From Hyphomonadaceae bacterium UKL13-1 (GTDB lineage: Bacteria > Pseudomonadota > Alphaproteobacteria > Caulobacterales > Aquidulcibacteraceae), in assembly GCA_001602435.1 (NCBI GenBank), contig CP012156.1, positions 2,004,001 to 2,068,000 of the forward strand: a stretch of DNA of 64,000 nt, read 5' to 3'. The translations under genes were made by a program, and so were the position numbers. The notes below the pieces were generated by a model that worked only from the letters and a program-made list of their open reading frames with translations, was not told the DNA's origin and did not search any database. Of this stretch, positions 33,959 through 43,230 are shown one piece after another; position 1 is the stretch's first letter, and every line of letters begins with the position of its first letter.

Positions 33959-34468
33959 TCACGCCTCTCCGGCAGTCTCAAACAAAGCTGCTTGGGCGGC
34001 CTCTTCAGGTGTTTTGCCTGCCCAAAGCAAGAAGTTAAACGCAGGGTAAAACCGCTCGCAGGCTTCCACGCCAGCAGCCAATATCGCCGCCACTTCGGCA
34101 GGCTCTGGCGTGTCGCGGCCGATCAAAGGCACCACAGCCCGCCACGACAAGGCATTGTCATCGGAAGAAAGCTCAAAATGGCCCAACCAAAGTGCTTCAT
34201 TTAACAAAGCCAGCAAGGAGGCAATATCACCCCGACGCATACGGGGCGCCTTTAGATCAAAAATCAGACTGAGTGCCAAAGAAGGTGCATCTTCTCGAGC
34301 AATAAAAATCCCATGCAGATCACAATAGGTCATGGAGGCGGCGAAGTGGATTTCTTCGTCCAAACGCTCATAGGCTTTCGAATCTGCGGCCAGAACGGCT
34401 TCAACCGTATCTAGGGTGTCCGCATCTTCGAAAAAATCTTCGTCTCGAAGCGTAAATTGGCGGTCCAT
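33959..34468 (-). CDS. YbjN-domain protein
   Basis: 169 residues from the ATG at 34468, selected for GGAGG six bases upstream. The YbjN fold of type III secretion chaperone-like shape is recognised by length, acidic composition and the pattern RMRRGDIASLLALLNEALWL followed by a short beta-rich central part. YbjN proteins are linked to motility and stress phenotypes in enterobacteria, but no mechanism is known. Upstream of proC with five bases between them, so co-translated. Confidence 0.8.
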   Translation of the reverse strand: MDRQFTLRDEDFFEDADTLDTVEAVLAADSKAYERLDEEIHFAASMTYCDLHGIFIAREDAPSLALSLIFDLKAPRMRRGDIASLLALLNEALWLGHFELSSDDNALSWRAVVPLIGRDTPEPAEVAAILAAGVEACERFYPAFNFLLWAGKTPEEAAQAALFETAGEA

Positions 34469-34510
34469 AATAACCTCCACGGTGGTTCGCTTACAAACGG
34501 CACGCGAATC

Positions 34511-34565
34511 GCGCACCGCTATTGGGCATGGTTGGCGGGAATGGCGCGCGCTGCAAGCGGTGCGC
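34511..34565. repeat. 10-bp inverted repeat between ubiK and ybjN
   Basis: GCGCACCGCT at 34511-34520 is perfectly complementary to AGCGGTGCGC at 34556-34565, with 35 bases between. The loop is too long for a standard terminator. It may be an operator or mRNA structure in the space between the two minus-strand genes. Confidence 0.4.
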
Positions 34566-34573
34566 CAAAGCTT

Positions 34574-34876
34574 TTAGCTGCTTTTGGCCGATTTTTTTGT
34601 CGAAGCCGATTTGGTTGCTGCTTTCGCAGGCGTTCCGATCGAAGCTTCTAACGCTTCAAGGCGCGCTTTCAGACTGTCAGCCTCTGCACGGGCCGCAGCG
34701 GCGAGATCTTTCACGGCGTCAAATTCGTCGCGACGCACCAGATCCATGTCCACAACCATGCGCTCCATTTGCGAGCGCCAGAAGGCACGGGCCTCTTCAC
34801 CCACACCTTGGGCGACCCCTGCCGCACTGGTTGCCAATTTTGAAAATTCGTCGAGGAAAGGATTACGTGTTTGCAT
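34574..34876 (-). CDS. ubiK: Ubiquinone biosynthesis accessory factor UbiK (BMFP family)
   Basis: 100 residues. The family start MQTRNPFLDEFSKLATSAAG and coiled-coil end (VRRDEFDAVKDLAAAAR, SLKARLEALEA) are clear, followed by a Lys/Ala/Ser tail. UbiK binds lipid and helps the late ubiquinone biosynthetic complex. It is divergent from lgt with a ~220 bp shared upstream region in which I see no clear element. Confidence 0.88.
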   Translation of the reverse strand: MQTRNPFLDEFSKLATSAAGVAQGVGEEARAFWRSQMERMVVDMDLVRRDEFDAVKDLAAAARAEADSLKARLEALEASIGTPAKAATKSASTKKSAKSS

Positions 34877-35097
34877 AAGGACCTTCTAGCGGGTCTATTC
34901 CCGTTGCGCTATGACAAACTTACATCACCTGCGCGAGACCTGTGCTCCTAACAGAAGGTGTTTAAGATCGCCTTTGCCGTCACAGTGAAGTTTCTCTTAG
35001 CGTTTTCCAAGGCCTTTTAGCTTGCTGCTGTTTTTGTGCGTGGCTGCGATTGTGAGAGCCTTTGCATATGCCCCCTTTCCTTTGCTAAAGGCTTGCT

Positions 35098-35958
35098 ATG
35101 ATCGATATGTCCATTCCATTTCCCGACATCTCCCCCTTTGTGTTTCAACTGCCCGGGTTTGACCTTTTTGGGTTCGCACTCGGTCCCTTTGGCTTGCGTT
35201 GGTATGCGCTCGCCTATGTGGCGGGTCTGATCCTTGGCTGGCGCTTGATGGTGGGGATGGTGAAGAAGCCTGCGCTGTGGGGCCTCAAGTCGCCTTTGGA
35301 TGAGGAAGATATCGACGACTTTTTGTTCTATGCGACATTGGGCGTGCTATTTGGCGGTCGTATTGGTTATGTTTTGCTCTATCGCCCAGAAATGCTGGCA
35401 GACCCGATGTCGGTCTTGCGCGTGTGGGAAGGCGGCATGAGCTTCCATGGCGGCTTCCTCGGCGTCTGTTTGGCCGTTATTGGCACCGCACTCGGTCGGA
35501 AGAAGTCCTTGCTTTCCTTGGGCGATGCGGTCGCAGTCGTATCCCCGATTGGCTTGTTCTTCGGTCGGATGGCGAATTTCATCAATCAAGAGCTTTATGG
35601 TCGCGCCACGGATGTGTCTTGGGGCTTTATCTTCCGCACCGATCCTGAAGGCCTGACGCGTCACCCCAGCCAGCTTTATCAAGCCGCTCTGGAAGGCGTT
35701 TTGTTGTTTATCGTGCTGCAAGTGGCGGTTAGACGCTTTGGCATCTTGAAGCGTCCGGGCCAAGCCGCAGGGCTATTTGTCGCGGGCTATGGCATCGCGC
35801 GCCTGATTGGTGAGCAGTTCCGCGAGCCCGATGCATCGCTGATCTTGGGCTTCACCCACGGTGAATTCTATTCCCTGCCCATGGTCGCGTTTGGTGTCGC
35901 CCTCTTCCTTTGGGCCAGCGTGCGCGCCGGTAAAGCCAAGTCCGAACAGGTAGGCTGA
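35098..35958 (+). CDS. lgt: Prolipoprotein diacylglyceryl transferase
   Basis: 286 residues and about seven membrane helices. Lgt attaches diacylglycerol from phosphatidylglycerol to the lipobox Cys of prolipoproteins. Motifs: GGRIGYVLLYRPEML, WEGGMSFHGGFLGV with the essential His, the Lgt signature GRMANFINQELYGR, and RHPSQLYQAALEG. It starts an apparent operon with midA-like and pgeF. The matching signal peptidase lspA is at 51326 and lipoprotein substrates in this window include FlgH and BamF. Confidence 0.96.
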   Translation: MIDMSIPFPDISPFVFQLPGFDLFGFALGPFGLRWYALAYVAGLILGWRLMVGMVKKPALWGLKSPLDEEDIDDFLFYATLGVLFGGRIGYVLLYRPEMLADPMSVLRVWEGGMSFHGGFLGVCLAVIGTALGRKKSLLSLGDAVAVVSPIGLFFGRMANFINQELYGRATDVSWGFIFRTDPEGLTRHPSQLYQAALEGVLLFIVLQVAVRRFGILKRPGQAAGLFVAGYGIARLIGEQFREPDASLILGFTHGEFYSLPMVAFGVALFLWASVRAGKAKSEQVG

Positions 35959-35963
35959 AGGCT

Positions 35964-37061
35964 GTGACCCCGCCAGAGCGGCCACACCCAACCGGGCTTG
36001 AAACCCGCTTGGCCAAGATGATTGAAGCTTGTGGTCCGATCAGTGTCGATGCCTTCATGGCGCACGCCCTCTATGACCCCCAAGCGGGCTATTATGCCAC
36101 GCGCCTGCCCTTGGGCGCACGTGGGGATTTTACCACCAGCCCGGAAATCAGCCAGATTTTCGGCGAACTTATCGGGGTGTGGGTTGCACAGAGCTGGCTC
36201 GACCTTGGCAGCCCCGCCCCCTTCCACCTGATTGAGCTCGGACCCGGTCGCGGTACGCTGATGGCGGACATGCTGCGCGTCTGCCACAAGGTGCCAGGCT
36301 TCATGGATGGTGTTGAGCTACATCTGGTAGAAACCAACCCGCACTTGCGAGACGCCCAGCGTGCCGCGCTCGGTGCCATTCCTGCTCGCTGGCATGACAA
36401 TCTCGACGCCGTGCCTCAGGGCGACGGCTTCATCGTCGCCAATGAATTTCTGGACTGCCTGCCGGTCCGGCAATTTGTGCGGGGCGAACAAGGCTGGCAT
36501 GAGAAGCTGGTCGGTGTGGACGCCGAAGGGAGACTAACCTTTGGCCTTGGACCAGCTTTGGCCGAAGCGCCCGCTTGTGCCATGCCAAATGACGGCGTGG
36601 GTGCCGTTCGCGAGCACGCCCCGGGCCTGCCCACCCTTGTTGAAATCTTAGCCCAGCGCCTGCGCACAGCTTCAGGCCGCGCCCTGATCATCGACTATGG
36701 CGATGTGAGTGGCCAAGCGGGTGACAGTTTCCAAGCGCTATTCCGCCATCAAAAGACCCATCCGCTGGACCATCTTGGCGAAGCAGACCTTACCGCCCAT
36801 GTCGACTTCGCTGCCCTGATTTCCTTAGCCAAAACCTGCGGCCTCGGCACCTCTGGCCCCGTCTCGCAACGGGAGTTTCTGCAAAGCCTGGGCATCGAGG
36901 CGCGCCGCGATGCCCTCATTCGCGCAAACCCCCACTGCGAATCTGACCTGACTGACAGTGTGGAAAGACTTATCGGAGAAGCGCATATGGGCGGGCTGTT
37001 CCATGTGGTGGCCCTTGAGTCTCCCCTCAACGCCGCTCATGGTCCGCCCATTGGACTTTAA
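35964..37061 (+). CDS. MidA/NDUFAF7-family SAM-dependent methyltransferase
   Basis: 365 residues starting at a GTG five bases after lgt. COG1565-type landmarks are YDPQAGYYATRLPLGARGDF, TSPEISQIFGELIGVW, the SAM loop HLIELGPGRGTLMADML, IVANEFLDCLPVRQF and IIDYGDVSGQAGDSFQALF. In mitochondria the relative NDUFAF7 methylates an Arg of complex I subunit NDUFS2; the bacterial substrate is unproven. Standard synteny lgt-midA-pgeF is kept. Confidence 0.9.
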   Translation: MTPPERPHPTGLETRLAKMIEACGPISVDAFMAHALYDPQAGYYATRLPLGARGDFTTSPEISQIFGELIGVWVAQSWLDLGSPAPFHLIELGPGRGTLMADMLRVCHKVPGFMDGVELHLVETNPHLRDAQRAALGAIPARWHDNLDAVPQGDGFIVANEFLDCLPVRQFVRGEQGWHEKLVGVDAEGRLTFGLGPALAEAPACAMPNDGVGAVREHAPGLPTLVEILAQRLRTASGRALIIDYGDVSGQAGDSFQALFRHQKTHPLDHLGEADLTAHVDFAALISLAKTCGLGTSGPVSQREFLQSLGIEARRDALIRANPHCESDLTDSVERLIGEAHMGGLFHVVALESPLNAAHGPPIGL

Positions 37062-37067
37062 CCGACC

Positions 37068-37895
37068 ATGCCAGACGTCGCTTCAGCACTTACCCCTACA
37101 TCACCATCGGAAGATTTGATCTTTGAGCTCGCGCCCGTGCGCTCAGCCATGCTGTCGCAATTGGCAGGGTTTGAGCATGGCTTTTATGGTCGCGTGGGTG
37201 GGGTATCCTCTGGCATTTATGAGAGCTTGAATTCGGGACCCGGCTCGAACGATGATCCTGCCAATGTGGCAGAGAACCGTCGCCGTATTGCAAGCCATAT
37301 TGGCGTCTCGCCAGACCGCCTATTGTCAGCCTATCAAGTCCATGGTGCCGATGCACTGATGGTGGACGGCCCATTCCAAGGCGATCGCCCGCAAGTCGAC
37401 GCTTTGGTGACGCGCTGTCCATCGGTTGCCCCATCGGTGTTGACTGCTGACTGCGCGCCGATCCTGTTTGCTGATCCTGCCGCACGCATCGTCGCTGCCG
37501 CCCACGCAGGGTGGAAGGGTGCTATTGGCGGCATCTTGGAAGCCACCATTGCCAAGATGGTGAAGCTTGGCGGCTCCCCTGCCCGCATCGTGGCCGCTGT
37601 CGGCCCGTGTATCGCCCAAGCCAGCTATGAAGTTGGCCCTGAATTCGTAGCGACCTTCATCCAAGCCGATCCGGCGAACGAGCGATTCTTTATCCCCGGC
37701 AAAGACGACCGCTCGCTTTTTGACCTGAAACGCTATTGCGCAGCCCGCTTAAGGGCTGCTGGTTTAGGCGCAGTTGATGTGCTGCCGCAGGACACATGCG
37801 CTGAAGAATCGCATTTCTTTTCGAACCGCCGCCGCAATCTGGCGGGCGAAGCCGACTACGGACGAAATTTGTCTGCCATTCGTATCGTCCGATAG
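37068..37895 (+). CDS. pgeF: Purine nucleoside phosphorylase / YfiH-family protein
   Basis: 275 residues. The family ligands of the metal site are seen in LLSAYQVHGADALM, VLTADCAPILFAD and AAHAGWKGAIGGILEATI, with PCIAQASYEVGPEF behind. Members are polyphenol oxidase-like proteins now known as zinc purine nucleoside phosphorylases. In bacteria PgeF edits misincorporated residues in peptidoglycan precursors. It is seven bases after the midA-like gene and ~100 bp before prs. Confidence 0.93.
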   Translation: MPDVASALTPTSPSEDLIFELAPVRSAMLSQLAGFEHGFYGRVGGVSSGIYESLNSGPGSNDDPANVAENRRRIASHIGVSPDRLLSAYQVHGADALMVDGPFQGDRPQVDALVTRCPSVAPSVLTADCAPILFADPAARIVAAAHAGWKGAIGGILEATIAKMVKLGGSPARIVAAVGPCIAQASYEVGPEFVATFIQADPANERFFIPGKDDRSLFDLKRYCAARLRAAGLGAVDVLPQDTCAEESHFFSNRRRNLAGEADYGRNLSAIRIVR

Positions 37896-37998
37896 CATCA
37901 CAAAGGGTTGCACGCGGGGCGCTCTCTGCTTAATCGACCGCTCAGGCAATCGCGTGGAAATTTGACGCGGATTGGCGTTTGGACGGGGATCGATCATC

Positions 37999-38931
37999 AT
38001 GAAATTGCTTGCAGGCAACGCCAATCAACCCTTGGCATCCTCCATTGCCGATTATCTCGACGTTCCATTGACGCGCGCCCAAGTGCGCCGCTTTGCGGAT
38101 AATGAGATTTTCGCGACCATTGATGAAAATGTGCGCGGGGAAGACGTCTTCATCATTCAGTCGACCAGCGCACCAGCCAATGACCACTTGATGGAATTGC
38201 TGATCTGTATGGACGCTTTGCGCCGCGCCTCTGCCCGTCGCATCACCGCCGTCCTGCCCTATTTCGGCTATGCCCGTCAGGACCGCAAAACCGGCGGTCG
38301 CACGCCTATTTCGGCCAAACTGGTTGCTAATCTGGTGACCACAGCAGGCGCTGACCGCGTGCTGACCATGGAATTGCACGCTGGCCAAATCCAAGGCTTC
38401 TTCGATATCCCGACCGACAATCTCTTCATCACCAATACGATGGAGCAAGATATTCGCCGCAACTACAAAACCGATGATCTGATGATCGTGTCCCCTGACG
38501 TTGGCGGTGTGGTGCGGGCTCGCGCTTTGGCCAATCGCCTCGGCGCTGACCTTGCCATCGTCGACAAGCGCCGCGAGCGGGCGGGTGAAAGCGAAGTCAT
38601 GAACATCATTGGCGACGTCTCTGGCCGCGCCTGCATTCTGTTTGACGACATTGTCGATTCGGCTGGCACCTTGTGTAATGCCGCCGCCGCCATGATGGAC
38701 AAGGGCGCTGCCTCGGTTTCGGCCTATGTGGCCCATGGCGTGATGTCAGGCGGCGCGTTTGACCGCGTCGATGCCTCGGCCCTGAAAGAATTGGTGGTGT
38801 CGAACTCCATCGATCATGGCGACAAATTCTCCAAGTCCAGCAAAGTGCGCTGCGTCTCGGTGGCACCGCTCATCGGGGAAGCCATTCGCCGGATTGCCAA
38901 TGAAGAAAGCGTCTCGAAGCTGTTTGATTGA
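37999..38931 (+). CDS. prs: Ribose-phosphate pyrophosphokinase
   Basis: 310 residues from the ATG at 37999; nine upstream codons in frame are rejected since MKLLAGNAN is the family start. It makes PRPP for nucleotide, His and Trp synthesis. The flexible loop [15 protein letters not shown], the [14 protein letters not shown] ribose-5-phosphate strand and the PRPP loop [15 protein letters not shown] are intact. PRPP made here also feeds ComF-type and pyrimidine enzymes in the window only in a general metabolic sense. Confidence 0.96.
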   Translation: MKLLAGNANQPLASSIADYLDVPLTRAQVRRFADNEIFATIDENVRGEDVFIIQSTSAPANDHLMELLICMDALRRASARRITAVLPYFGYARQDRKTGGRTPISAKLVANLVTTAGADRVLTMELHAGQIQGFFDIPTDNLFITNTMEQDIRRNYKTDDLMIVSPDVGGVVRARALANRLGADLAIVDKRRERAGESEVMNIIGDVSGRACILFDDIVDSAGTLCNAAAAMMDKGAASVSAYVAHGVMSGGAFDRVDASALKELVVSNSIDHGDKFSKSSKVRCVSVAPLIGEAIRRIANEESVSKLFD

Positions 38932-38957
38932 GGCAGCGGTGGCCCCACGGCCTTCGT

Positions 38958-39311
38958 CTAGGGTTGGTTTGGTTCTGACCCACCCAAAGCGGGCATATGG
39001 CCTTCCACCCAAGCGACCAGCGACCGCACCTCTTGACGCAGAGACTTGCCAAGTGGTGTCAATTCATACGTGACATGTGGTGGCACGGTGCGATGATCCT
39101 CGCGCCTGACAATGCCTGTCGCCTCAAGGTCCCGTAACGTCTGGGTCAGCATCTTTTGCGAAATGCCTTCGACCATGCGCATCAGGAAACCATTGCGCGC
39201 GGGGCCATCATCCAAGGCATTGATCACCAGCAGCGACCATTTACTCGCGACCAACGCCAGATATCGGCGCGAGGCACAGCGTTGCGAAAGCACGTTTGGC
39301 GGCAATCCCAT
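38958..39311 (-). CDS. HxlR-family transcriptional regulator
   Basis: 117 residues. The HxlR winged helix is clear: the first Cys after the N-terminus (SQRCASRRYLALVASKWSLL), GISQKMLTQTLRDLEATGIV as recognition helix region, and VTYELTPLGKSLRQEV as wing. The redox or ligand-sensing Cys is at residue 12. Divergent from the small membrane protein at 39414, which is therefore its likely target. Confidence 0.92.
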   Translation of the reverse strand: MGLPPNVLSQRCASRRYLALVASKWSLLVINALDDGPARNGFLMRMVEGISQKMLTQTLRDLEATGIVRREDHRTVPPHVTYELTPLGKSLRQEVRSLVAWVEGHMPALGGSEPNQP

Positions 39312-39413
39312 GCGGACTCCTGCATAAATTCGATAGGCACGAAAAGGTGCGTACTATCATTTGGGTTATGGCATGGCTAGCTTTGCGGACAAGTTTCAAA
39401 CGCGGGGACGACT

Positions 39414-39767
39414 ATGGATTTACTAAATAATTTAGGGGCCATCATCACGATGTTGATGGGCTGCTTAGGCCTCTTCTTGCCACAAAAAGCGTCACAACTG
39501 ACGGGTCTTACCGCCGTCACGCCAGCCGGACGGGCAGAGTTTCGTGGAACCCTTGGCGTTACATTTATTCTTCTGGGATTGGTTCCGGTCGTCACGCAGA
39601 ACGACATCGCGTTCCTGACCGTCGGCCTATGTTGGCTTGGTGCAGCCATCGGCAGGGTTGTTTCGATCTATTTGGACCAAGGCAATGAAGCCAAGAACTG
39701 GATCGCTGTCGGGTTTGAATGCGCCATCGCAGCGCTGCTTTTAGTGGGGCTGTCGGTCTGGCCATAA
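39414..39767 (+). CDS. Small DUF4345-like membrane protein
   Basis: 117 residues with four predicted membrane helices: ITMLMGCLGLFLP, LGVTFILLGLVPVV, FLTVGLCWLGAAIGRVVSI and VGFECAIAALLLVGLSV. The EFRGTLGV and GRVVSI motifs resemble the DUF4345 group. No function is known. It shares its promoter region with the HxlR regulator and is followed by a clean terminator, so it is a one-gene transcript. Confidence 0.75.
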   Translation: MDLLNNLGAIITMLMGCLGLFLPQKASQLTGLTAVTPAGRAEFRGTLGVTFILLGLVPVVTQNDIAFLTVGLCWLGAAIGRVVSIYLDQGNEAKNWIAVGFECAIAALLLVGLSVWP

Positions 39768-39846
39768 ATTCAAGGCGGAGTTCGAACACAAGTACGCACA
39801 GAAAATCATTTTTAGGTCGCAAAAAAATCAAAGCTACCCAAAAGTC

Positions 39847-39873
39847 AAAGGCGGCCCGCAAGGAGCCGCCTTT
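39847..39873 (+). terminator. Rho-independent terminator after the DUF4345-like gene
   Basis: AAAGGCGGC pairs with GCCGCCTTT around a nine-base loop, followed by CTCTTG. It ends the HxlR-regulated unit and separates it from the AT-richer gene that follows. Confidence 0.8.
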
Positions 39874-39957
39874 CTCTTGTCCCCAAGGGGTGTGGGTCTA
39901 AGCCCAGTGACCGTTTCCCGAGGCGCACGCTTAACTATTACTACAGGATGCCTAAAA

Positions 39958-40641
39958 ATGCAAGAATATTTTTGCAAAGGTGATTTGGATGTGACCGCAA
40001 TTGTTCGTTCAGCTAGTAGACCACGGCTGAACAAGTACTTGCAAAAAACTGGAGGAGACATCCCAAAAGCGCTGCAAGTTTATCATTGGAATTCGATGTT
40101 ATCACAGTCATTATATTTTTCACTTCAACACTGGGAAATTGCCCTGAGAAACAGATTGAATGAATTTCTTATTTTCAAATATGGGCCAACTTGGCCATTT
40201 AATGCTAACTTACGAAGAAACTTAGCTGGCCAAGATAGGCAACGCCTAGACAAAGTTGTGATGCGGCTAACTGACAAGCTGGCCCCGGCTGTGATAACCA
40301 CTGATCAGATTGTTGCGGGACTGTCCGCTGGATTTTGGGTATCTCAGTTCAGCAGTCGCTATAAGGCTCAATACAATTGGACCAGCAATTTAAAATTTAG
40401 GGTGTTTCTAAACGATGCCAAAATAACAAGTGAGATGGCACACCAACATTGTTCCAATCTGCTCAACTTGAGAAATCGTGTCGCACATCATGAGCCAATC
40501 CTGCATTTGCCCTTGGGCCATATACGAGACTCTCTGAGAACAATTCTCGCCGGAATATGCGCAGCGACGAACCAATATGTCGACGACGCATGCACCTTTA
40601 AATCACTTTGGAACGAAGAAATTGATCACCAAGTCCAATAG
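39958..40641 (+). CDS. Abi-like (Abi_2/HEPN) protein, orphan defence candidate
   Basis: 227 residues from the ATG at 39958, with AGGATG upstream; a longer frame from 39877 overlaps the terminator and is less likely. The pattern YHWNSMLSQSLYFSLQHWEI-ALRNRL, LSAGFWVSQFSSRY and the terminal LRNRVAHHEPIL match Abi family proteins. The last motif at 171-182 has the R-N-X-X-X-X-H form of HEPN RNases. HEPN proteins of this sort act in abortive infection or as toxins that cut RNA. The gene is visibly AT-richer than its neighbours, stands alone between two terminator-like hairpins and has no obvious antitoxin, so acquisition by transfer is likely. Family confidence is moderate, function is inferred. 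Confidence 0.75.
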   Translation: MQEYFCKGDLDVTAIVRSASRPRLNKYLQKTGGDIPKALQVYHWNSMLSQSLYFSLQHWEIALRNRLNEFLIFKYGPTWPFNANLRRNLAGQDRQRLDKVVMRLTDKLAPAVITTDQIVAGLSAGFWVSQFSSRYKAQYNWTSNLKFRVFLNDAKITSEMAHQHCSNLLNLRNRVAHHEPILHLPLGHIRDSLRTILAGICAATNQYVDDACTFKSLWNEEIDHQVQ

Positions 40642-40691
40642 GATGAGGTGTTTCAGATTCTCCTTTTGCATTGAGATCGTAGGAGCCCCCA

Positions 40692-40714
40692 CCGGCAGAC
40701 CAAGGGCCTGCCGG
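40692..40714. terminator. Hairpin downstream of icd and the Abi-like gene
   Basis: CCGGCAG and CTGCCGG form a 7-bp stem with a 9-base loop between two converging genes. No T-run follows on either strand, so strength is uncertain. Confidence 0.45.
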
Positions 40715-40730
40715 CAGAGCCTAAAGAGTC

Positions 40731-41945
40731 TTATTCAGCCATCGCGGCTTCGAGGTTCGCGGCGACTTTCTTCAAGAAGCCTTCGGTCGAGAGCCAGGAT
40801 TGCTCATCACCGACCAACAGCGCCAAGTCCTTGGTCATATAGCCGTCTTCAACCGTGGCGATGACGACTTCTTCCATCTTGGTCGCGAACTTCATCAGTT
40901 CGGCATTGTCATCGAGCTTGGCACGGTGGGCGAGGCCACGGGTCCAAGCAAAGATCGACGCGATGGAGTTGGTGGAGGTTTGCTCGCCGCGCTGATGCTG
41001 GCGATAGTGGCGGGTCACCGTGCCGTGGGCAGCTTCGGATTCCAGCACTTTGCCATCTGGCGTCATCAGAACCGACGTCATGAGGCCCAGCGAGCCAAAG
41101 CCTTGAGCGACGGTATCGGACTGAACGTCGCCGTCATAATTCTTACAGGCCCACACAAAGCCGCCAGACCATTTCATAGCCGAAGCCACCATGTCGTCGA
41201 TCAAGCGGTGCTCATAGACCAAACCCAATTCCTTGAACTGGGCGGCATAATCGGCATCGAACACTTCTTGGAAGATGTCCTTGAAGCGGCCGTCATAGGC
41301 CTTCAAAATGGTGTTCTTGGTCGACAGATAGACGGGATACTTGCGCGCCAAGCCAAAGGCGAAGCTGGCATGGGCAAAGTCGCGGATCGAGTCGTCGAGA
41401 TTATACATGGCCATAGCAACGCCAGAGCCTGGATAATCAAACACTTCATGCTCAATCACTTGGCCATCTTCGCCAACAAATTTGATCGTGAGTTTGCCTG
41501 GGCCTGGAACTTTGAAGTCAGTGGCCTTGTACTGGTCTGCAAAAGCATGACGGCCGATGATGATGGGCTTGGTCCAGCCAGGAACCAGACGCGGCACATT
41601 GGTGCAGATGATGGGCTCACGGAAGACCACACCGCCCAGAATGTTGCGGATGGTGCCGTTGGGCGATTTCCACATCTTCTTCAGCTTGAACTCTTCGACG
41701 CGGGCTTCATCCGGGGTGATGGTGGCGCATTTGATGCCAACGCCGTGCTTCTGAATCGCCTTCGCCGCGTCGATGGTGACTTGGTCGTCGGTCGCATCGC
41801 GGTTCTCGATCGACAAGTCATAATATTCAATCTCGAGGTCGAGATAGGGCGTGATCAGGAAGTCTTTGATCATCTGCCAGATGATGCGGGTCATTTCGTC
41901 GCCATCAAGATCGACAACTGGATTAGCAACTTTAATCTTCGCCAT
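40731..41945 (-). CDS. icd: NADP-dependent isocitrate dehydrogenase
   Basis: 404 residues, the eukaryotic-like homodimeric class II enzyme. It oxidises isocitrate to 2-oxoglutarate and supplies NADPH. Recognised by [18 protein letters not shown] at the start, the substrate loop [33 protein letters not shown] [23 protein letters not shown], and [17 protein letters not shown]. Monocistronic, divergent from the TrmJ-like gene. Confidence 0.97.
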   Translation of the reverse strand: MAKIKVANPVVDLDGDEMTRIIWQMIKDFLITPYLDLEIEYYDLSIENRDATDDQVTIDAAKAIQKHGVGIKCATITPDEARVEEFKLKKMWKSPNGTIRNILGGVVFREPIICTNVPRLVPGWTKPIIIGRHAFADQYKATDFKVPGPGKLTIKFVGEDGQVIEHEVFDYPGSGVAMAMYNLDDSIRDFAHASFAFGLARKYPVYLSTKNTILKAYDGRFKDIFQEVFDADYAAQFKELGLVYEHRLIDDMVASAMKWSGGFVWACKNYDGDVQSDTVAQGFGSLGLMTSVLMTPDGKVLESEAAHGTVTRHYRQHQRGEQTSTNSIASIFAWTRGLAHRAKLDDNAELMKFATKMEEVVIATVEDGYMTKDLALLVGDEQSWLSTEGFLKKVAANLEAAMAE

Positions 41946-42070
41946 GTTTTTCCCCTATTGGTCCACGAACGTCGCGGCCTGTAAGTGATATGTCCGCAAA
42001 TCGGTTGGGTGGGCTATAGCACCTCCAGCGACGTGGAAAAGACGTCTTCAACAAGAGTGACAGCGACAAG

Positions 42071-43213
42071 ATGCGCAAAGATGCAGAACCAGCCCCCGCG
42101 CCGACCGCGTGGGCCCCGCCAAAGCCCGTTTTTGACGGCTCCCGCCCCGTGGGTGTAGGCCCAAACGGGCCGCTGTCGAAAGCCGAACAAGCTGCCCTGC
42201 CCGGTTGGGGTGCGGCACCCGCCATTTGCCTCGTCCACCCACAAATGGGCGAGAATATTGGCGCGACGGCACGCGCTATGGCCAATTTTGGTTTTTCAGA
42301 ACTGATTCTCGTCAAGCCGCGCGATGTCTGGCCGAACCCTAAGGCGTGGGCTTTGGCCAGTGGCGCAGAATGGCCGCTGGAAAGCGCACAGGTGGTTGAA
42401 ACCGCCGAAGAGGCCTTGGCGGAGAAGACCTTTGTTATCGCGACGACGGGCACCCCCCGCCAGCTCGACAAGCCACTGATTGGGCCGCGTGAAGCGGTTG
42501 CCCGCATGCGCGAAGCGATGGCCGCTGGCGAAAAGCCTGTGATCTTGTTCGGGTCCGAACGTTCGGGCCTCGACAATGATTTGATCATTGGGGCGGACCT
42601 GTTGGTGACTTTCCCCGTCGATGGCCGCTTCCCCAGCTTGAACCTTGCCCAATCGGTTGCCTGCTTCTGCTATGAGTGGGCGAGTGGGTCGGAGGCAAAC
42701 GGCCCGCCCCCCGGCTGGACTATCGAAGAAAAGCCCACAGCGCCGCGCGAAGCCTTTGAAAGCTTCTTCGAGCATTGGGTGGCCGACTTAGACGAGACGC
42801 GTTTCTTCTGGCCAGAGGACCGCAAGGGCACGATGGTGGAAACCATGCGTAACGCCTTTGTGCGCGGCCGCTTTACGATGAACGAAATCAGCCTGATCCG
42901 CGGCGCGTTGCGCTCTCTGGCTGGCGGGCCACGTCGACGGGCGCTTGAAACCGATGCCGCGGCGCAGCGCGCCAAGCTGGAAGCCTGGGTCAAGGCACGT
43001 CGTGACAACGATCAGTCATCGTGCCTTGCGCTGCAAACAGAGACCGCGAAAATTGGCCAAGGTCCATTGCAAGCAAGCTATGTGCGCAGCGTGTTTGATG
43101 CCGACGATGGTGTCGTCATCGTTCGCGACGCCGAGGGCCAACTTGGCGCTTGGATGGTGAAGCTGTACCAAGGCCGCATCAAAGCGGCCACCTATCAGGC
43201 GTTCGCAGCTTAA
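42071..43213 (+). CDS. TrmJ-like SPOUT RNA methyltransferase with C-terminal extension
   Basis: 380 residues. The core PAICLVHPQMGENIGATARAM, LVKPRDVWPNPKAW, VILFGSERSGLDNDLI and FPSLNLAQSVACFCYEW is the TrmJ/LasT SPOUT domain, which 2'-O-methylates position 32 of tRNA. A helical TrmJ tail follows (FFWPEDRKGTMVETMRNAFV, TMNEISLIRGALRSLAGG). Beyond it, about 85 extra residues end DDGVVIVRDAEGQLGAWMVK, an unfamiliar small alpha/beta module. The first 45 residues are a Pro-rich leader. The exact tRNA target is not certain. Confidence 0.85.
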   Translation: MRKDAEPAPAPTAWAPPKPVFDGSRPVGVGPNGPLSKAEQAALPGWGAAPAICLVHPQMGENIGATARAMANFGFSELILVKPRDVWPNPKAWALASGAEWPLESAQVVETAEEALAEKTFVIATTGTPRQLDKPLIGPREAVARMREAMAAGEKPVILFGSERSGLDNDLIIGADLLVTFPVDGRFPSLNLAQSVACFCYEWASGSEANGPPPGWTIEEKPTAPREAFESFFEHWVADLDETRFFWPEDRKGTMVETMRNAFVRGRFTMNEISLIRGALRSLAGGPRRRALETDAAAQRAKLEAWVKARRDNDQSSCLALQTETAKIGQGPLQASYVRSVFDADDGVVIVRDAEGQLGAWMVKLYQGRIKAATYQAFAA

Positions 43214-43230
43214 GATGCAGTCAGAAGGCC

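Noticed and set aside
40800..41984. Long plus-strand open frame opposite icd
   Set aside because: Antisense shadow of icd, no recognisable domain.
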